A stretch of DNA of 64,000 nucleotides, taken from contig NZ_JADHDV010000004.1 of the NCBI RefSeq assembly GCF_016820515.1, forward strand, positions 173,571 through 237,570. Direction: 5' to 3'. The position numbers and the translations under genes are program-made. The notes below the pieces were generated by a model that worked only from the letters and a program-made list of their open reading frames with translations, did not search any database and had not been told where the DNA came from. This DNA comes from Pseudoxanthomonas beigongshangi. Its GTDB lineage: Bacteria; Pseudomonadota; Gammaproteobacteria; Xanthomonadales; Xanthomonadaceae. Positions within the stretch are counted from its first letter, which is position 1. The number at the start of each line of letters is the position of its first letter. Positions 26,538 to 35,779 of this stretch are shown piece by piece.

Positions 26538-28817
26538 ATGACGACTGTTGGCAATCTCGGTTTCCCGCGCATCGGCGTGCGCCGGGAACTCAAGCGGGCA
26601 CTGGAAGCCCATTGGCGCGGCGACGCCACCGGCGAAGAACTGCACGCCGCCGCGCGCGCGCTTCGTCTCCGCCATTGGCACCTGCAGGTAGACGCGGGCG
26701 TCGATGTCGTGCCGTGCAACGACTTTTCGCTGTACGACCACGTGCTCGACACTGCCTTCCTGTTCGACGCCATCCCCGAACCCTATCGCGTGCTGGCGGA
26801 CGTGGATCCGCTGGCGGCCTATTTCGCCCTCGCGCGGGGGCGGCAACAGGACGGCGTGGACCTGCGCGCGCTGGAAATGACCAAGTGGTTCGACACCAAC
26901 TACCACTACCTGGTGCCGGAACTGCATCGCGAGCAAACGTTCCGCCTGCGTGGCGACAAGCCGTTGAGCGAGTTCAACGAGGCCCATGCGGCCGGTTTCA
27001 ATGCGCGGCCGGTGCTGCTGGGACCGGTGAGCTTCCTGCGCCTGTCCAAGGCAAGCGATGGCGGCGATCCGCTGGCGCTGCTCGAACGCCTGCTGCCACC
27101 CTATGCGGAACTGCTGTCGCGGCTGGCCGCCGCCGGCGCCGAATGGGTGCAGATCGATGAGCCTTGCCTGGTGCTGGACGCCGACCCGGCGTTGCAACAG
27201 GCCTACCGGCACGCCTACACCGCCCTCGCGCAAGCGACGCGCCCGAAGCTGCTGCTGACCACCTATTTCGGCGACCTGGGGGGGAACCTGCCGCTGGTGG
27301 CGGCCCTGCCGGTCGATGGCCTGCATGTGGATCTGGTGCGCGGGCTGGATCAACTCGACGCCGTGCTGAAAGCCATGCCGGAGGGACGGACGCTGTCGCT
27401 CGGGCTGATCGACGGCCGCAACATCTGGCGCGCCAACCTCGACAACGCGTTGGTGCTCGCGCGTTACGCGCAGGGCCATGTCGGTGCCGACCGGCTGTGG
27501 CTGGCGCCTTCCTGCTCCCTGCTGCACGTGCCGGTGGACGCGGAAGGCGAAACCGGGCTGGATGCCGAACTGCGTGGCTGGCTGGCGTTCGCGCGGCAGA
27601 AGCTGGAGGAACTGCGCCTGCTGGCGACCGCCCTGGACGATGCGCCCGTGGCCGGGCCGGCGCTGGCCATCGCCCGCGAGCGCCACGAAAGCCGTCGCCG
27701 TTCCGCGCGCGTGCATCGGAAAGAGGTGGCCGAGCGCCTGGCCGCGCTGACGCCCGCGGCCGCCCATCGTTCCTCGCCCTATCCCACGCGCCGCGCGCGC
27801 CAGCAGGCCGGCCTGCGCCTGCCACCCTATCCGACCACGACCATCGGTTCCTTTCCGCAGACGCCGGAAGTACGCCAGGCCCGTGCGCTCAACCGCGCCG
27901 GGAAACTGCCCGATGCGGAATACGACGCCTTCCTGGCGACCGAGATCGCGCGCTGCGTGCGCGTGCAGGAGGAACTCGGCATCGACGTGCTGGTGCACGG
28001 CGAGTTCGAGCGCAACGACATGGTCGAGTACTTCGGCGAGCAGCTCGACGGTTTCGCCTTCACCCGCAACGGCTGGGTCCAGAGCTACGGCTCCCGCTGC
28101 GTGAAGCCGCCGATCATCTTCGGCGATGTGGTGCGGCCGGCGCCGATGACGGTGCGCTGGTCGCGGCACGCGCAATCACTCACATCCCGGCCGATGAAGG
28201 GCATGCTGACCGGACCGGTGACGGTGCTGCAGTGGTCCTTTGTCCGCGACGATCAGCCGCGCGCGCGGACCTGCCGGCAGATCGCGCTGGCATTGCGCGA
28301 CGAGGTCCGCGACCTGGAAGCCGCCGGCATCGGCGTGATCCAGATCGACGAACCGGCGCTGCGCGAGGGGCTGCCGCTGCGCAGGGTCGATTGGCCACGC
28401 TACCTCGATTGGGCGGTGGAGTGTTTCCGCATCACCGCCGCGGTGGCGGCCGACGAAACCCAGATCCACACCCACATGTGCTACTCCGAGTTCAACGACA
28501 TCATCGAAGCCGTGGCGGCGATGGACGCCGACGTGATCTCCATCGAAACCTCGCGCTCGCGGATGGAACTGCTGGACGCATTCGTGAAGTTCCGCTATCC
28601 GAACCAGATCGGGCCGGGCGTTTACGACATCCATTCGCCGCGGGTTCCGGACAGCGGCGAGATGCACGCCCTGCTGGACAAGGCGCGGGAGGTACTGGCA
28701 CCGGAGCAGATCTGGGTCAATCCGGACTGCGGGCTGAAGACGCGTGGCTGGCCGGAGACCCGCGCGGCGCTGGAGGCGATGGTGGAGGCGGCGAAGAGGA
28801 TGCGGGCCGCGGCGTGA
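26538..28817 (+). CDS. metE: Cobalamin-independent methionine synthase
   Basis: A 759-residue MetE, transferring the methyl group of 5-methyl-THF-polyglutamate to homocysteine. Two homologous barrels are present: the N-terminal one starts at GNLGFPRIG, and the catalytic C-terminal one at TTIGSFPQT. Zinc ligands are visible as THMCYSEF and [12 protein letters not shown], with [13 protein letters not shown] between. The start at 26538 has GAGGA 8 nt upstream. The upstream cobalamin riboswitch implies repression by B12 and the existence of a B12-dependent MetH elsewhere. Confidence 0.97.
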   Translation: MTTVGNLGFPRIGVRRELKRALEAHWRGDATGEELHAAARALRLRHWHLQVDAGVDVVPCNDFSLYDHVLDTAFLFDAIPEPYRVLADVDPLAAYFALARGRQQDGVDLRALEMTKWFDTNYHYLVPELHREQTFRLRGDKPLSEFNEAHAAGFNARPVLLGPVSFLRLSKASDGGDPLALLERLLPPYAELLSRLAAAGAEWVQIDEPCLVLDADPALQQAYRHAYTALAQATRPKLLLTTYFGDLGGNLPLVAALPVDGLHVDLVRGLDQLDAVLKAMPEGRTLSLGLIDGRNIWRANLDNALVLARYAQGHVGADRLWLAPSCSLLHVPVDAEGETGLDAELRGWLAFARQKLEELRLLATALDDAPVAGPALAIARERHESRRRSARVHRKEVAERLAALTPAAAHRSSPYPTRRARQQAGLRLPPYPTTTIGSFPQTPEVRQARALNRAGKLPDAEYDAFLATEIARCVRVQEELGIDVLVHGEFERNDMVEYFGEQLDGFAFTRNGWVQSYGSRCVKPPIIFGDVVRPAPMTVRWSRHAQSLTSRPMKGMLTGPVTVLQWSFVRDDQPRARTCRQIALALRDEVRDLEAAGIGVIQIDEPALREGLPLRRVDWPRYLDWAVECFRITAAVAADETQIHTHMCYSEFNDIIEAVAAMDADVISIETSRSRMELLDAFVKFRYPNQIGPGVYDIHSPRVPDSGEMHALLDKAREVLAPEQIWVNPDCGLKTRGWPETRAALEAMVEAAKRMRAAA

Positions 28818-28826
28818 TGCGGCCGG

Positions 28827-28860
28827 GCCGTGGCGCGCGCAGCTTCGTGCGCGCCACGGC
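28827..28860. terminator. Strong GC hairpin between metE and the convergent thioesterase gene
   Basis: Arms GCCGTGGCGCGC (28827-28838) and GCGCGCCACGGC (28849-28860) form a perfect 12-bp stem with a 10-nt loop, 10 bp after the metE stop. No T-run follows, so a classical rho-independent terminator is not certain. A 3'-end stabiliser is equally possible. Confidence 0.4.
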
Positions 28861-28888
28861 ATCCGCGGTCAGCGGAGGGGGACGGACC

Positions 28889-29305
28889 TCAGCCTTGCAC
28901 GACCGGTGGCGGCAGCGGCGGAGCCTGGGTGGGCCGGCCCAGCGGATCCAGCGCGATCATCACGAAGTGGCCGCGCGTGCATAGCTTGCGCTCGCCGCTC
29001 AGCAGATCCTCGGTGATGACTTCGACATCGACGTTCATCGAACTGCGCCCGACCTTGACGATGCGGGCGATGACCTCGACCAGATCGCCCTTGTGGATCG
29101 GCTGGTTGAAATCGACCTGTTCCGACCTTGCGGTGACCACGGTGGTGCGCGCGTAGCGCGAGGCGGCGATGAAGGCGGACATGTCCATCCACGCCAGCGC
29201 CTGGCCGCCGAACAGCGTGCCCAGGTGGTTGGTGTGGTCCGGGAAGACCATGTGCAGCAGGCGCGCCTCGGTCGGGCGCAGGTCGGACAGGGGATGTTCG
29301 GGCAT
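28889..29305 (-). CDS. Acyl-CoA thioesterase (YciA-like hotdog fold)
   Basis: A 138-residue single hotdog-domain thioesterase. NHLGTLFGGQALAWMD carries the conserved Asn and the helix of the fold, and FNQPIHKGDLVEVIARI the central strands. The sequence resembles YciA-type broad-range acyl-CoA thioesterases, which release free CoA in the cytoplasm. CGGAG precedes the ATG. It is convergent with metE and separated from nrdB by a 23-bp-arm repeat. Confidence 0.88.
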   Translation of the reverse strand: MPEHPLSDLRPTEARLLHMVFPDHTNHLGTLFGGQALAWMDMSAFIAASRYARTTVVTARSEQVDFNQPIHKGDLVEVIARIVKVGRSSMNVDVEVITEDLLSGERKLCTRGHFVMIALDPLGRPTQAPPLPPPVVQG

Positions 29306-29376
29306 GGGGTTGCTCCGTGGTGCCAGTGCCTCCCGGCTGCATCCTAGCGCAGGAAACGGATTCCGGAATGAATCCC

Positions 29377-29447
29377 TGTGGGAGCGACGTCAGTCGCGAA
29401 AGCTCCTGATCCGGCCGAAGAGCATCGCGACTGACGTCGCTCCCACA
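29377..29447. repeat. REP-like inverted repeat, second copy
   Basis: The arms are identical to those at 3571-3639 (23 bp at 29377-29399 and 29425-29447) with an unrelated 25-nt loop. It is placed 20 bp after the nrdB stop (minus strand) and upstream of the thioesterase gene. Confidence 0.9.
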
Positions 29448-29467
29448 AGGTGGTTTACAGGAAACGG

Positions 29468-30487
29468 TCAGAACGCGTGGTCGAAGCCGACTTCGCCCTG
29501 CACGCCGACCTGGTAGGCCGAGACGCGGCGTTCGAAGAAGTTGGTCAGCTCCTGCACGTCCTGCAGTTCCATGAACGGCAGTGGGTTGCGCACGTTGTAC
29601 TTCTTCTCCATGCCCAGCTTGACGAAGTGCTGGTCGGCGCAATGCTGCAGGTACTGGCGCATGTCGCGGGTGGAGATGCCGGCCACGCCGCCGGACAGCA
29701 CGTCCTCGGCGAACTGCACCTCGCACTCGATGGCCTCGGCCAGCATGTCGTAGACCTGCTGGCGCATGGTGTCGTCGAACAGGTCCGGCTCCTCCTCGCG
29801 CACCGTGCGCACCGACTCGAACGCGAACTCCATGTGGCAGCTCTCGTCGCGGAACACCCAGTTGGTGCCCGAGGCCAGCCCCGGCAGCAGGCCGCGCGAG
29901 CGGAAGTAGTACACGTAGGCGAACGCGGCGAAGAAGAACAGGCCCTCGATGCAGGCGGCGAAGCAGATCTGGTTGAGCAGGAACTGCCGCCGCTGTTCGC
30001 GGGTTTCGATCCGGCGCAGGCCCTGGATCGAGTCGATCCACTTGAAGCAGAACTCGGCCTTCTTGCGGATGGAGGGGATGTTCTCCACCGCCGCGAACGC
30101 CTTCACCCGTTCGGCCGGATCCGGCAGGTAGTTGTCCAGCAGGGTCAGGTAGAACTGCACATGCAGCGCTTCCTCGTACAGCTGGCGCGACAGGTACATG
30201 CGCGCTTCCGGCGCGTTGAGGTGCTGGTAGAGGTTGAGCACCAGGTTGTTGGACACGATCGAATCGCCGGTGGCGAAGAACGCGACCAGCCGGTGGATCA
30301 GGTGACGATCGGCCGGGGTCATCTTGTCGTGCAGATCGCTGATGTCGATCTGGAAATTGATCTCCTCCACCGTCCAGGTGTTCTTGATCGCGTCGCGGTA
30401 CATCTCGTAGAACTGCGGATAGCGCATCGGGCGCAGGGTCAGTTCAAAGCCGGGGTCCAGCAGCATCTGGCGGGGTTGGGAGGACAT
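29468..30487 (-). CDS. nrdB: Class Ia ribonucleotide reductase, beta subunit
   Basis: A 339-residue diiron radical subunit that generates the tyrosyl radical for NrdA. The first metal helix is EEALHVQFY with Glu106, His109 and the radical tyrosine at Tyr113 (spacing H+4 as in E. coli). The second is RDESCHMEF. AGGA precedes the ATG at 30487. It lies downstream of nrdA on the same strand but after a 386-bp spacer of palindromic repeats, so the operon is unusually loose. Control is expected through the nrdA leader. Confidence 0.97.
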   Translation of the reverse strand: MSSQPRQMLLDPGFELTLRPMRYPQFYEMYRDAIKNTWTVEEINFQIDISDLHDKMTPADRHLIHRLVAFFATGDSIVSNNLVLNLYQHLNAPEARMYLSRQLYEEALHVQFYLTLLDNYLPDPAERVKAFAAVENIPSIRKKAEFCFKWIDSIQGLRRIETREQRRQFLLNQICFAACIEGLFFFAAFAYVYYFRSRGLLPGLASGTNWVFRDESCHMEFAFESVRTVREEEPDLFDDTMRQQVYDMLAEAIECEVQFAEDVLSGGVAGISTRDMRQYLQHCADQHFVKLGMEKKYNVRNPLPFMELQDVQELTNFFERRVSAYQVGVQGEVGFDHAF

Positions 30488-30510
30488 GTCGCATTTTTCC
30501 TGTTTCAGCG

Positions 30511-30758
30511 CCTTCCCCCGCAAGCGGGGGAAGGCCGGGATGGAGGCAAACGGAGCGGGATGCATCCGTTCGCGAATTTCCGCCCCTTCCCCCGCTGGCG
30601 GGGGAAGGTTGGGATGGGGGCGAACGAAGTGGAGGCGTATCCGTCTGCGAAAAAAACGTGATGAAGCGGGGTGACTCTTCGATGGGCGTTCCGGCCGTTT
30701 GTGTTCAATGGCTTCGGCCTTGCCCCCACCCTGACCCTCCCCGCGAGCGGGGGAGGGG
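30511..30758. repeat. Palindromic repeats between nrdA and nrdB
   Basis: Three short palindromes of one type occur: CCTTCCCCCGC/GCGGGGGAAGG near 30511-30534, a second near 30585-30608, and CCCTCCCCGC/GCGGGGGAGGG near 30735-30758. They occupy the gene-free stretch 30488-30873 within the presumed nrdAB transcript. No open frame with coding character is seen there. They may modulate relative mRNA stability of the two subunits. Confidence 0.7.
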
Positions 30759-30873
30759 ACTGTCCAGCGGGTATTGGCGCATCCCTTCGCCCGGAACGTC
30801 CTGTTCCTTTCTTCCCTATGTGCATCCTGCGTGGGGATTTCGGAGGGTGATCTTTCGACCACGCATGAATTCG

Positions 30874-33303
30874 CTACTGGCACGCCTCACACGCTTCCGG
30901 GTTCTCCAGCGAGCACGACACCGCTTCCACCGCCGTATAGGCCGGCTTCGGCGCCTCGCTGCCCACGCTGCTGACCGTGGTCTTGGCGATGCGGGTGGCC
31001 GGGCGCGAGCGCAGGTAGTACGTGGTCTTGATGCCCTGCTTCCACGCGTACATGTACATGGACGACAGCGCGCCGATGTTCGGGCTTTCCATGAACAGGT
31101 TGAGCGAGGCCGACTGATCGATGTAGGCGCCGCGCTCGGCGGCCATGTCGATCAGCGAGCGCATCGGCAGTTCCCAGGCGGTGCGGTAGATCTGGCGCAG
31201 CGGCTCGGGAATCTGCGCGATGCCCTGGATCGAACCCTCGGCCAGTTTGATCGCGTCGCGCATCTCCGGCGTCCACAGGCCCAGCTGCTTCAGTTCGGCC
31301 ACCAGATAGCGGTTGACCTGCAGGAAGTCGCCGGACAGGGTCTCGCGCTTGAACAGGTTGGAGATCTGCGGCTCCACGCATTCGTAGCAGCCGGCGATCG
31401 AGGCGATCGTCGCGGTCGGGGCGATGGCGATCAGCAGCGAGTTGCGCAGGCCGTGCTCGCGGATGCGCGCGCGCAGCGCGTCCCAGCGCGCGCCGTCCTG
31501 CGGCGCCACGTTCCAGGCGTCGAACTGCAGTTCACCGGAGGCCGCGCGGGTGTCGGCGAAGGACGGATGGCGGCCGCGTTCCTCGGCCAGCTCGCACGAG
31601 GTTTCCAGCGCGTGGAAATAGATGGTCTCGGCGATCTTCTGCGACAGCGCGCGCGCCTCGGTGCTGTCGAACGCCAGCCGCTTGCGGAAGAAAACGTCCT
31701 GCAGGCCCATGCAGCCCAGGCCGACCGGACGCCAGCGCAGGTTGCCGCGGCGCGCCGATTCGATCGGGTAGAAGTTCAGATCAATCACCCGATCCAGCTG
31801 GCGCACCGCCAGCCGGACGGTTTCGGCCAGGCGTTCGAAATCGAAGTCGCCGTACTCGTCGAAATGGCGGGCGAGGTTGATCGAGCCCAGGTTGCAGACC
31901 GCGGTCTCCTCGGCCGAGGTGATCTCCAGGATCTCGGTGCACAGGTTGGACAGGTGGATGACGTTGTTCGCGCGCAGGGTCTGGTTGCTGGCGCGGTTGC
32001 ACTTGTCCTTGAAGGTCATCCAGCCGTTGCCGGTCTCGGCCAGCGTGCGCATCATCCGCGCGTACAGCTTGCGCGCCGGCACCGCCTTGGCGGCCTTGCC
32101 CTGGGTCTCGGCCTGCAGGTAGGCCTGCTCGAACGCCTCGCCGTACAGATCCGTCAGCTCCGGCACCACGCGCGGATCGAACAGCGACCATTGCTGATCG
32201 GCCTCCACCCGCTTCATGAACAGATCCGGCACCCAGTTGGCCAGGTTGAGGTTGTGGGTGCGGCGCGATTCGTCGCCGGTGTTGTCGCGCAGTTCCAGGA
32301 AATCCTCGACGTCGGCGTGCCAGGTTTCCAGGTACACGCAGGCCGCGCCCTTGCGCTTGCCGCCCTGGTTGACCGCAGCGACCGAGGAGTCCAGCGTCTT
32401 CAGCCACGGCACGATGCCGTTGGAATGGCCGTTGGTCGACTTGATCAGCGAGCCGCGCGAACGCACCCGCGTGTAGCTGACGCCGATGCCGCCGCTGAAC
32501 TTGGACAGCTGGGCGATATCGCCGTACTTCTGGTAGATCGATTCCAGCGAATCCTGCGGCGAGTCCAGCAGGAAGCACGAGGACAGCTGTTCGTGGGTGG
32601 TGCCGGAGTTGAACAGGGTCGGCGAACTGGGCAGGTAGTCCAGGTTGCCCATCCGGCGGTACAGCGCCAGCGCTTCGGACACGTCCTCGCTGAGCGCGCA
32701 GGCGATGCGCAGGAAGAACTGCTGCGGGGTCTCGATGACCTTGCGGGTGTGCGGATGGCGCAGCAGGTAGCGGTCGTACAGGGTGCGCAGGCCGAAGTAA
32801 TCGAAATGCAGATCCAGCGAGGCGTCCAGCGCGTCGTTGAGCTTGCGCGCGTTGGTCTGCACGAAGTTCAGCAGGCGATCGTTGATGAGTCCCACCTCGT
32901 GGCCGCGCGTCACCGACTGCGAGAACGCGTGGATTTCCTGCCCGGTCACTTCCTTGGCGATGTAGCTGGCCAGCAGGCGCGCGGCCAGCCGGCTGTATTC
33001 GGGTTCCTCGGCGGTCAGCAGCGCGGCGGTGCGGATGGACAGTTCGTCCAGTTCGCGCGTGCTGGCGCCGTCGTACAGGCCGGAGATGGTGCGGGTGGCC
33101 ACGCGCATCGGATCGATGGCGTGCAGGCCCTCGCAGCTGCGCTGCACCGCGCGGACGATCTTGTTCAGATCCACCGGCTCGCGGCTGCCGTTGCGCTTGG
33201 TCACGCTCATCGCGGTGGCGGTGGGCGGCGAGGTCAACAGGAATGCGTCCTTCTGGGACGGGGAGACGTCGGTTTCGGCGACGGCGGTATCGGTCGGGGT
33301 CAC
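30874..33303 (-). CDS. nrdA: Class Ia ribonucleotide reductase, alpha subunit
   Basis: An 809-residue catalytic subunit reducing ribonucleoside diphosphates. It carries an N-terminal ATP-cone (about 33-120, SVTKRNGSREPVDLNKIV), so dATP feedback is expected. Active-site residues are Cys243 (SSCF), the radical cysteine Cys455 in NLCTEI, and Cys470 followed by NLGSINLA. The C-terminal CEACQ provides the redox-shuttle cysteine pair. The start is GTG at 33303 with a strong GGAGGAAG ribosome binding site. A cobalamin riboswitch and a NrdR-like box lie upstream. Confidence 0.97.
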   Translation of the reverse strand: MTPTDTAVAETDVSPSQKDAFLLTSPPTATAMSVTKRNGSREPVDLNKIVRAVQRSCEGLHAIDPMRVATRTISGLYDGASTRELDELSIRTAALLTAEEPEYSRLAARLLASYIAKEVTGQEIHAFSQSVTRGHEVGLINDRLLNFVQTNARKLNDALDASLDLHFDYFGLRTLYDRYLLRHPHTRKVIETPQQFFLRIACALSEDVSEALALYRRMGNLDYLPSSPTLFNSGTTHEQLSSCFLLDSPQDSLESIYQKYGDIAQLSKFSGGIGVSYTRVRSRGSLIKSTNGHSNGIVPWLKTLDSSVAAVNQGGKRKGAACVYLETWHADVEDFLELRDNTGDESRRTHNLNLANWVPDLFMKRVEADQQWSLFDPRVVPELTDLYGEAFEQAYLQAETQGKAAKAVPARKLYARMMRTLAETGNGWMTFKDKCNRASNQTLRANNVIHLSNLCTEILEITSAEETAVCNLGSINLARHFDEYGDFDFERLAETVRLAVRQLDRVIDLNFYPIESARRGNLRWRPVGLGCMGLQDVFFRKRLAFDSTEARALSQKIAETIYFHALETSCELAEERGRHPSFADTRAASGELQFDAWNVAPQDGARWDALRARIREHGLRNSLLIAIAPTATIASIAGCYECVEPQISNLFKRETLSGDFLQVNRYLVAELKQLGLWTPEMRDAIKLAEGSIQGIAQIPEPLRQIYRTAWELPMRSLIDMAAERGAYIDQSASLNLFMESPNIGALSSMYMYAWKQGIKTTYYLRSRPATRIAKTTVSSVGSEAPKPAYTAVEAVSCSLENPEACEACQ

Positions 33304-33489
33304 GGGGCTTCCTCCATGCGTGATGCACGCGGCGACCTGTCCCTCGCAGGCAGCGGAAGGCCGGATGGAGCATCAGGGTGGGGAAGCGGCGTCGCAGGGA
33401 CCGCGACCGTGGAACGGATGGCCGGCCTGCTTCACCAGCCATCTCCCCCCGGAGATTCCGCGGCCGGCACCGCGCGGTGTGCAACGCGC

Positions 33490-33660
33490 GGCTGTCGGCA
33501 GGTCTTCGGACTCGTGGACACGGAAGCCTTGCTTCCTCCTAGCCCGTCGCTTCCCAAGGCGAGGCGCCTCAGTGCCAATGACGGGTTCGTTTCCACCTAC
33601 CGCTGCGGGGCAGCGCCGGCATTCGACCGGCTTCCCTTTTCATCCCCCGGCTTGCGGCCG
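33490..33660 (-). promoter_or_regulatory. Cobalamin riboswitch upstream of nrdAB
   Basis: On the minus strand the aptamer blocks appear in order: AAAAGGGAAGCCGGTCG (from 33642), GCCGGCGCTGCCCCGCAGCG, TGGCACTGAGG, TTGGGAAGCGACGG, and GAGTCCGAAGACCTGCC ending at 33497. The order and sequences closely match the metE element. The leader then runs about 190 nt to the GTG of nrdA. A small hairpin (GCGTG-CAT-CACGC) sits just before the Shine-Dalgarno. High B12 is predicted to shut down nrdAB, which makes sense only if a B12-dependent reductase (NrdJ) exists. This accounts for most of the gap 33304-33774. Confidence 0.92.
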
Positions 33661-33672
33661 GAGGAACCGACG

Positions 33673-33721
33673 GCCACAAGATAGTGGGGGCATATGGGAG
33701 CGTCAACACCAAATATGGTGC
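33673..33721 (-). promoter_or_regulatory. nrdA promoter with NrdR-like box
   Basis: On the minus strand, TTGACG (33706-33701), a 17-bp spacer and TATCTT (33683-33678) form a good sigma-70 promoter, with a start near 33671, just before the riboswitch. A 16-bp near-palindrome ACACCAAATATGGTGC (33706-33721) resembles the NrdR box and abuts the -35. A weaker CACAAGATAGTG (33675-33686) covers the -10, with centres about 33 bp apart. Paired boxes over the promoter are typical of NrdR repression. The second box is degenerate. Confidence 0.6.
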
Positions 33722-33774
33722 CGACGCTGTTGTGAAACCCGACACCTTGCAGTGGCGGGCGTTCCACGCGATGA

Positions 33775-34449
33775 CTACTTCACGAAGCGGATCGCCGCCA
33801 GCGCTTCGTGCAGGCGCGCCTGCGCGACGGCCCCGTCGAACGGCGGCGTGCGCGGCGGGTCGTAGACCTCCGGACGGGTGCCGACCACCAGCAGGTCGAT
33901 GGCGTAGCAGCGTTGCTGGCGCACCGCGCGGTAGGCGTCCACGGTCAGGTAGTGGCTCATCGCCGCGTCGCTGGCGCGGAAATGCCGGAACGGCTGGCCA
34001 TCGATGCGGACTTCGTCGCGCGGCGTGGGCAGCGCCGAATCGGAAACCTCCAGGCAGCGGGCCACGCTGTCCGCGTCATCGCTGACGCCCACGCGAAGCT
34101 CCGCCGCCGTCACCTCGTTGGAGCCGTCCAGCACCAGCGCGGCCACCGCTTTGCCGCGGCTGTCGGTCTGGGCGAAGGCCTTCCAGTCATCGGTGGCCAG
34201 ATAGCTGCGGCGGAAGTCGCGGCGCAGGGTGAAACCCGGCCACGGCAGGATCGCCACGCCCAGCGCTTCGTCCACGAATTGCGCCTGCAAGGCGATGCGC
34301 GAGGCCTGCGCATCGGGCACCGGCGGCGGAGCCGGTGCGGTCGCGACCGCGCGCGTGGCGGACGTGGCGTTGGCGGTATCGACGGGATGTTCCGATTGGC
34401 AGGCCGACAACAGGCTCAGCAGACAGACCGCACCCAGGCGTTGATTCAT
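33775..34449 (-). CDS. Lipoprotein of unknown function
   Basis: A 224-residue lipoprotein (lipobox LLSAC, Cys17) with an Ala/Pro-rich linker to about 48 and a compact C-terminal domain containing two cysteines (ARCLEV and QRCYAID). No family is recognised. It lies 159 bp downstream of tatC on the same strand but without a clear shared transcript. Envelope location is inferred from the lipobox only. Confidence 0.7.
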   Translation of the reverse strand: MNQRLGAVCLLSLLSACQSEHPVDTANATSATRAVATAPAPPPVPDAQASRIALQAQFVDEALGVAILPWPGFTLRRDFRRSYLATDDWKAFAQTDSRGKAVAALVLDGSNEVTAAELRVGVSDDADSVARCLEVSDSALPTPRDEVRIDGQPFRHFRASDAAMSHYLTVDAYRAVRQQRCYAIDLLVVGTRPEVYDPPRTPPFDGAVAQARLHEALAAIRFVK

Positions 34450-34608
34450 CGATCTTCCTTTCTCGTTCGCTTCAGCGCGGGCGAGTCTGGCAAAGCGAGG
34501 ATGAACGTACCCAAGGCACCGCCGCGAACGGTTCAGGCTCGCGACTTCAGCAATGTGGAGAGCAGTTAACGCCGGCCAATCACCCGGCGCGATCAGCGCG
34601 AATGCGGA

Positions 34609-35385
34609 TCACGCATCGCGCGGCGTACGCGAATCGTCGCTGTCGGGTTTCGGCGCAACCCATTGCGCGGCCAGGATGCCGGCTTCGTACAGCAGGCACA
34701 TCGGAATCGCCAGCATCAGCTGGGAGACCACGTCCGGCGGCGTGATCACCGCGGCCAGGATGAAGATGCCGACCACCGCGTAGCCACGCCCCTGGCGCAA
34801 CTGCTGCGGCGTCACCCAGCCCATCACCGCCATGATCACCAGCGCCACCGGCAGCTCGAAGCTGACCCCGAAGGCCAGGAAGATCACCAGCACGAAATCG
34901 AGATACTTGCCCGGATCCGGCGCGATGGTGACGATGTCCGGAGTGAACATCATCAATGCGTGGAAGACGCCCGGCAGCACCAGGAAGTAGGCGAACGCGC
35001 AGCCGGCGTAGAACAGCGTGATCGCCGAGACCAGCAGTGGCAGCGCCAGCCGCTTCTCGTGTTTGTAGAGACCCGGCGCGACGAAACCCCAGGCCTGGTA
35101 CAGCAGCCACGGCGCGGTCGCGAACAGGGCGGCGAAGAACGCCAGCTTGATCGGCGCGAAGAAGCCGGAGGTCGGATCGTTGGCGATCATCTGCGCGGCC
35201 TGGCTTTTCGGCAACTGGCTCAGCATGGGCAGGGCCAGCTGGCTGTACAGCGTCTTCACGAACGGCAGCAGCGCCACCAGCACGATCACCACGCCCAGCA
35301 GCGCCCGCATCAACCGCGTGCGCAGCTCCAGCAGGTGGCCCATCAGGCTGCTTTCGGCCTGATCCTCAGGTGCGTCGTGGTTCAT
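34609..35385 (-). CDS. tatC: Twin-arginine translocase subunit TatC
   Basis: A 258-residue polytopic membrane protein with six hydrophobic segments, the receptor of the Tat system for folded proteins with RR signal peptides. Conserved features include the N-terminal SSLMGHLLELRTRLMRAL, the FFAPIKLAFFAALF region, and FVAPGLYKHEKR in the first cytoplasmic loop, followed by FGVSFELPV. The 5' end overlaps tatB by 20 bp. It is the last gene of tatABC. Confidence 0.97.
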   Translation of the reverse strand: MNHDAPEDQAESSLMGHLLELRTRLMRALLGVVIVLVALLPFVKTLYSQLALPMLSQLPKSQAAQMIANDPTSGFFAPIKLAFFAALFATAPWLLYQAWGFVAPGLYKHEKRLALPLLVSAITLFYAGCAFAYFLVLPGVFHALMMFTPDIVTIAPDPGKYLDFVLVIFLAFGVSFELPVALVIMAVMGWVTPQQLRQGRGYAVVGIFILAAVITPPDVVSQLMLAIPMCLLYEAGILAAQWVAPKPDSDDSRTPRDA

Positions 35386-35758
35386 CGCTGGCGTCGTGGG
35401 GCGTGGTCGCGGCGTCGTCGGCCGGCGGGGCGGGTTCCGGTTCGGCGCCCGGGGCGGGGGCCGGCGTGCTTTCCACCGAGGCGCGCAGGTCCTCGAATTC
35501 GCGTTCGGTCTGCGCCGCGCCCTCGCGCACCTTGCGTTCGGTCTCGCGCAGTGCTTCTTCGGTGTCGCGCAGGCTGCGCTTGAGTTCCTCGGCCGCCAGT
35601 TCGCGTTCGAACTCGTCCTTCACCGAATGCCATTGCGCGCGCGCGCGGCGTACCCACAGGCCGGCGAAACGCGCCGCCTTGGGCAGCCGTTCCGGGCCCA
35701 GGACGACCAGCGCGACGATGGCAATGATCAGCAGTTCGCTGAAGCCGATATCGAACAT
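35366..35758 (-). CDS. tatB: Sec-independent translocase subunit TatB
   Basis: A 130-residue protein with the TatB N-terminus MFDIGFSELLIIAIVALVVLGPERLP, a membrane helix then the hinge. A long charged amphipathic helix (about 28-90) and a disordered Pro/Ala-rich tail follow. It forms the substrate-receptor complex with TatC. It overlaps tatC by 20 bp and follows tatA by 21 bp, so all three are in one operon. Confidence 0.96.
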   Translation of the reverse strand: MFDIGFSELLIIAIVALVVLGPERLPKAARFAGLWVRRARAQWHSVKDEFERELAAEELKRSLRDTEEALRETERKVREGAAQTEREFEDLRASVESTPAPAPGAEPEPAPPADDAATTPHDASDEPRRT

Positions 35759-35779
35759 GGCGGCAGGCCGGCCGCGCGG

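Noticed and set aside
28827..28860. Definite rho-independent terminator after metE
   Set aside because: The stem is perfect but no T-run follows on either strand; kept only as a low-confidence hairpin.
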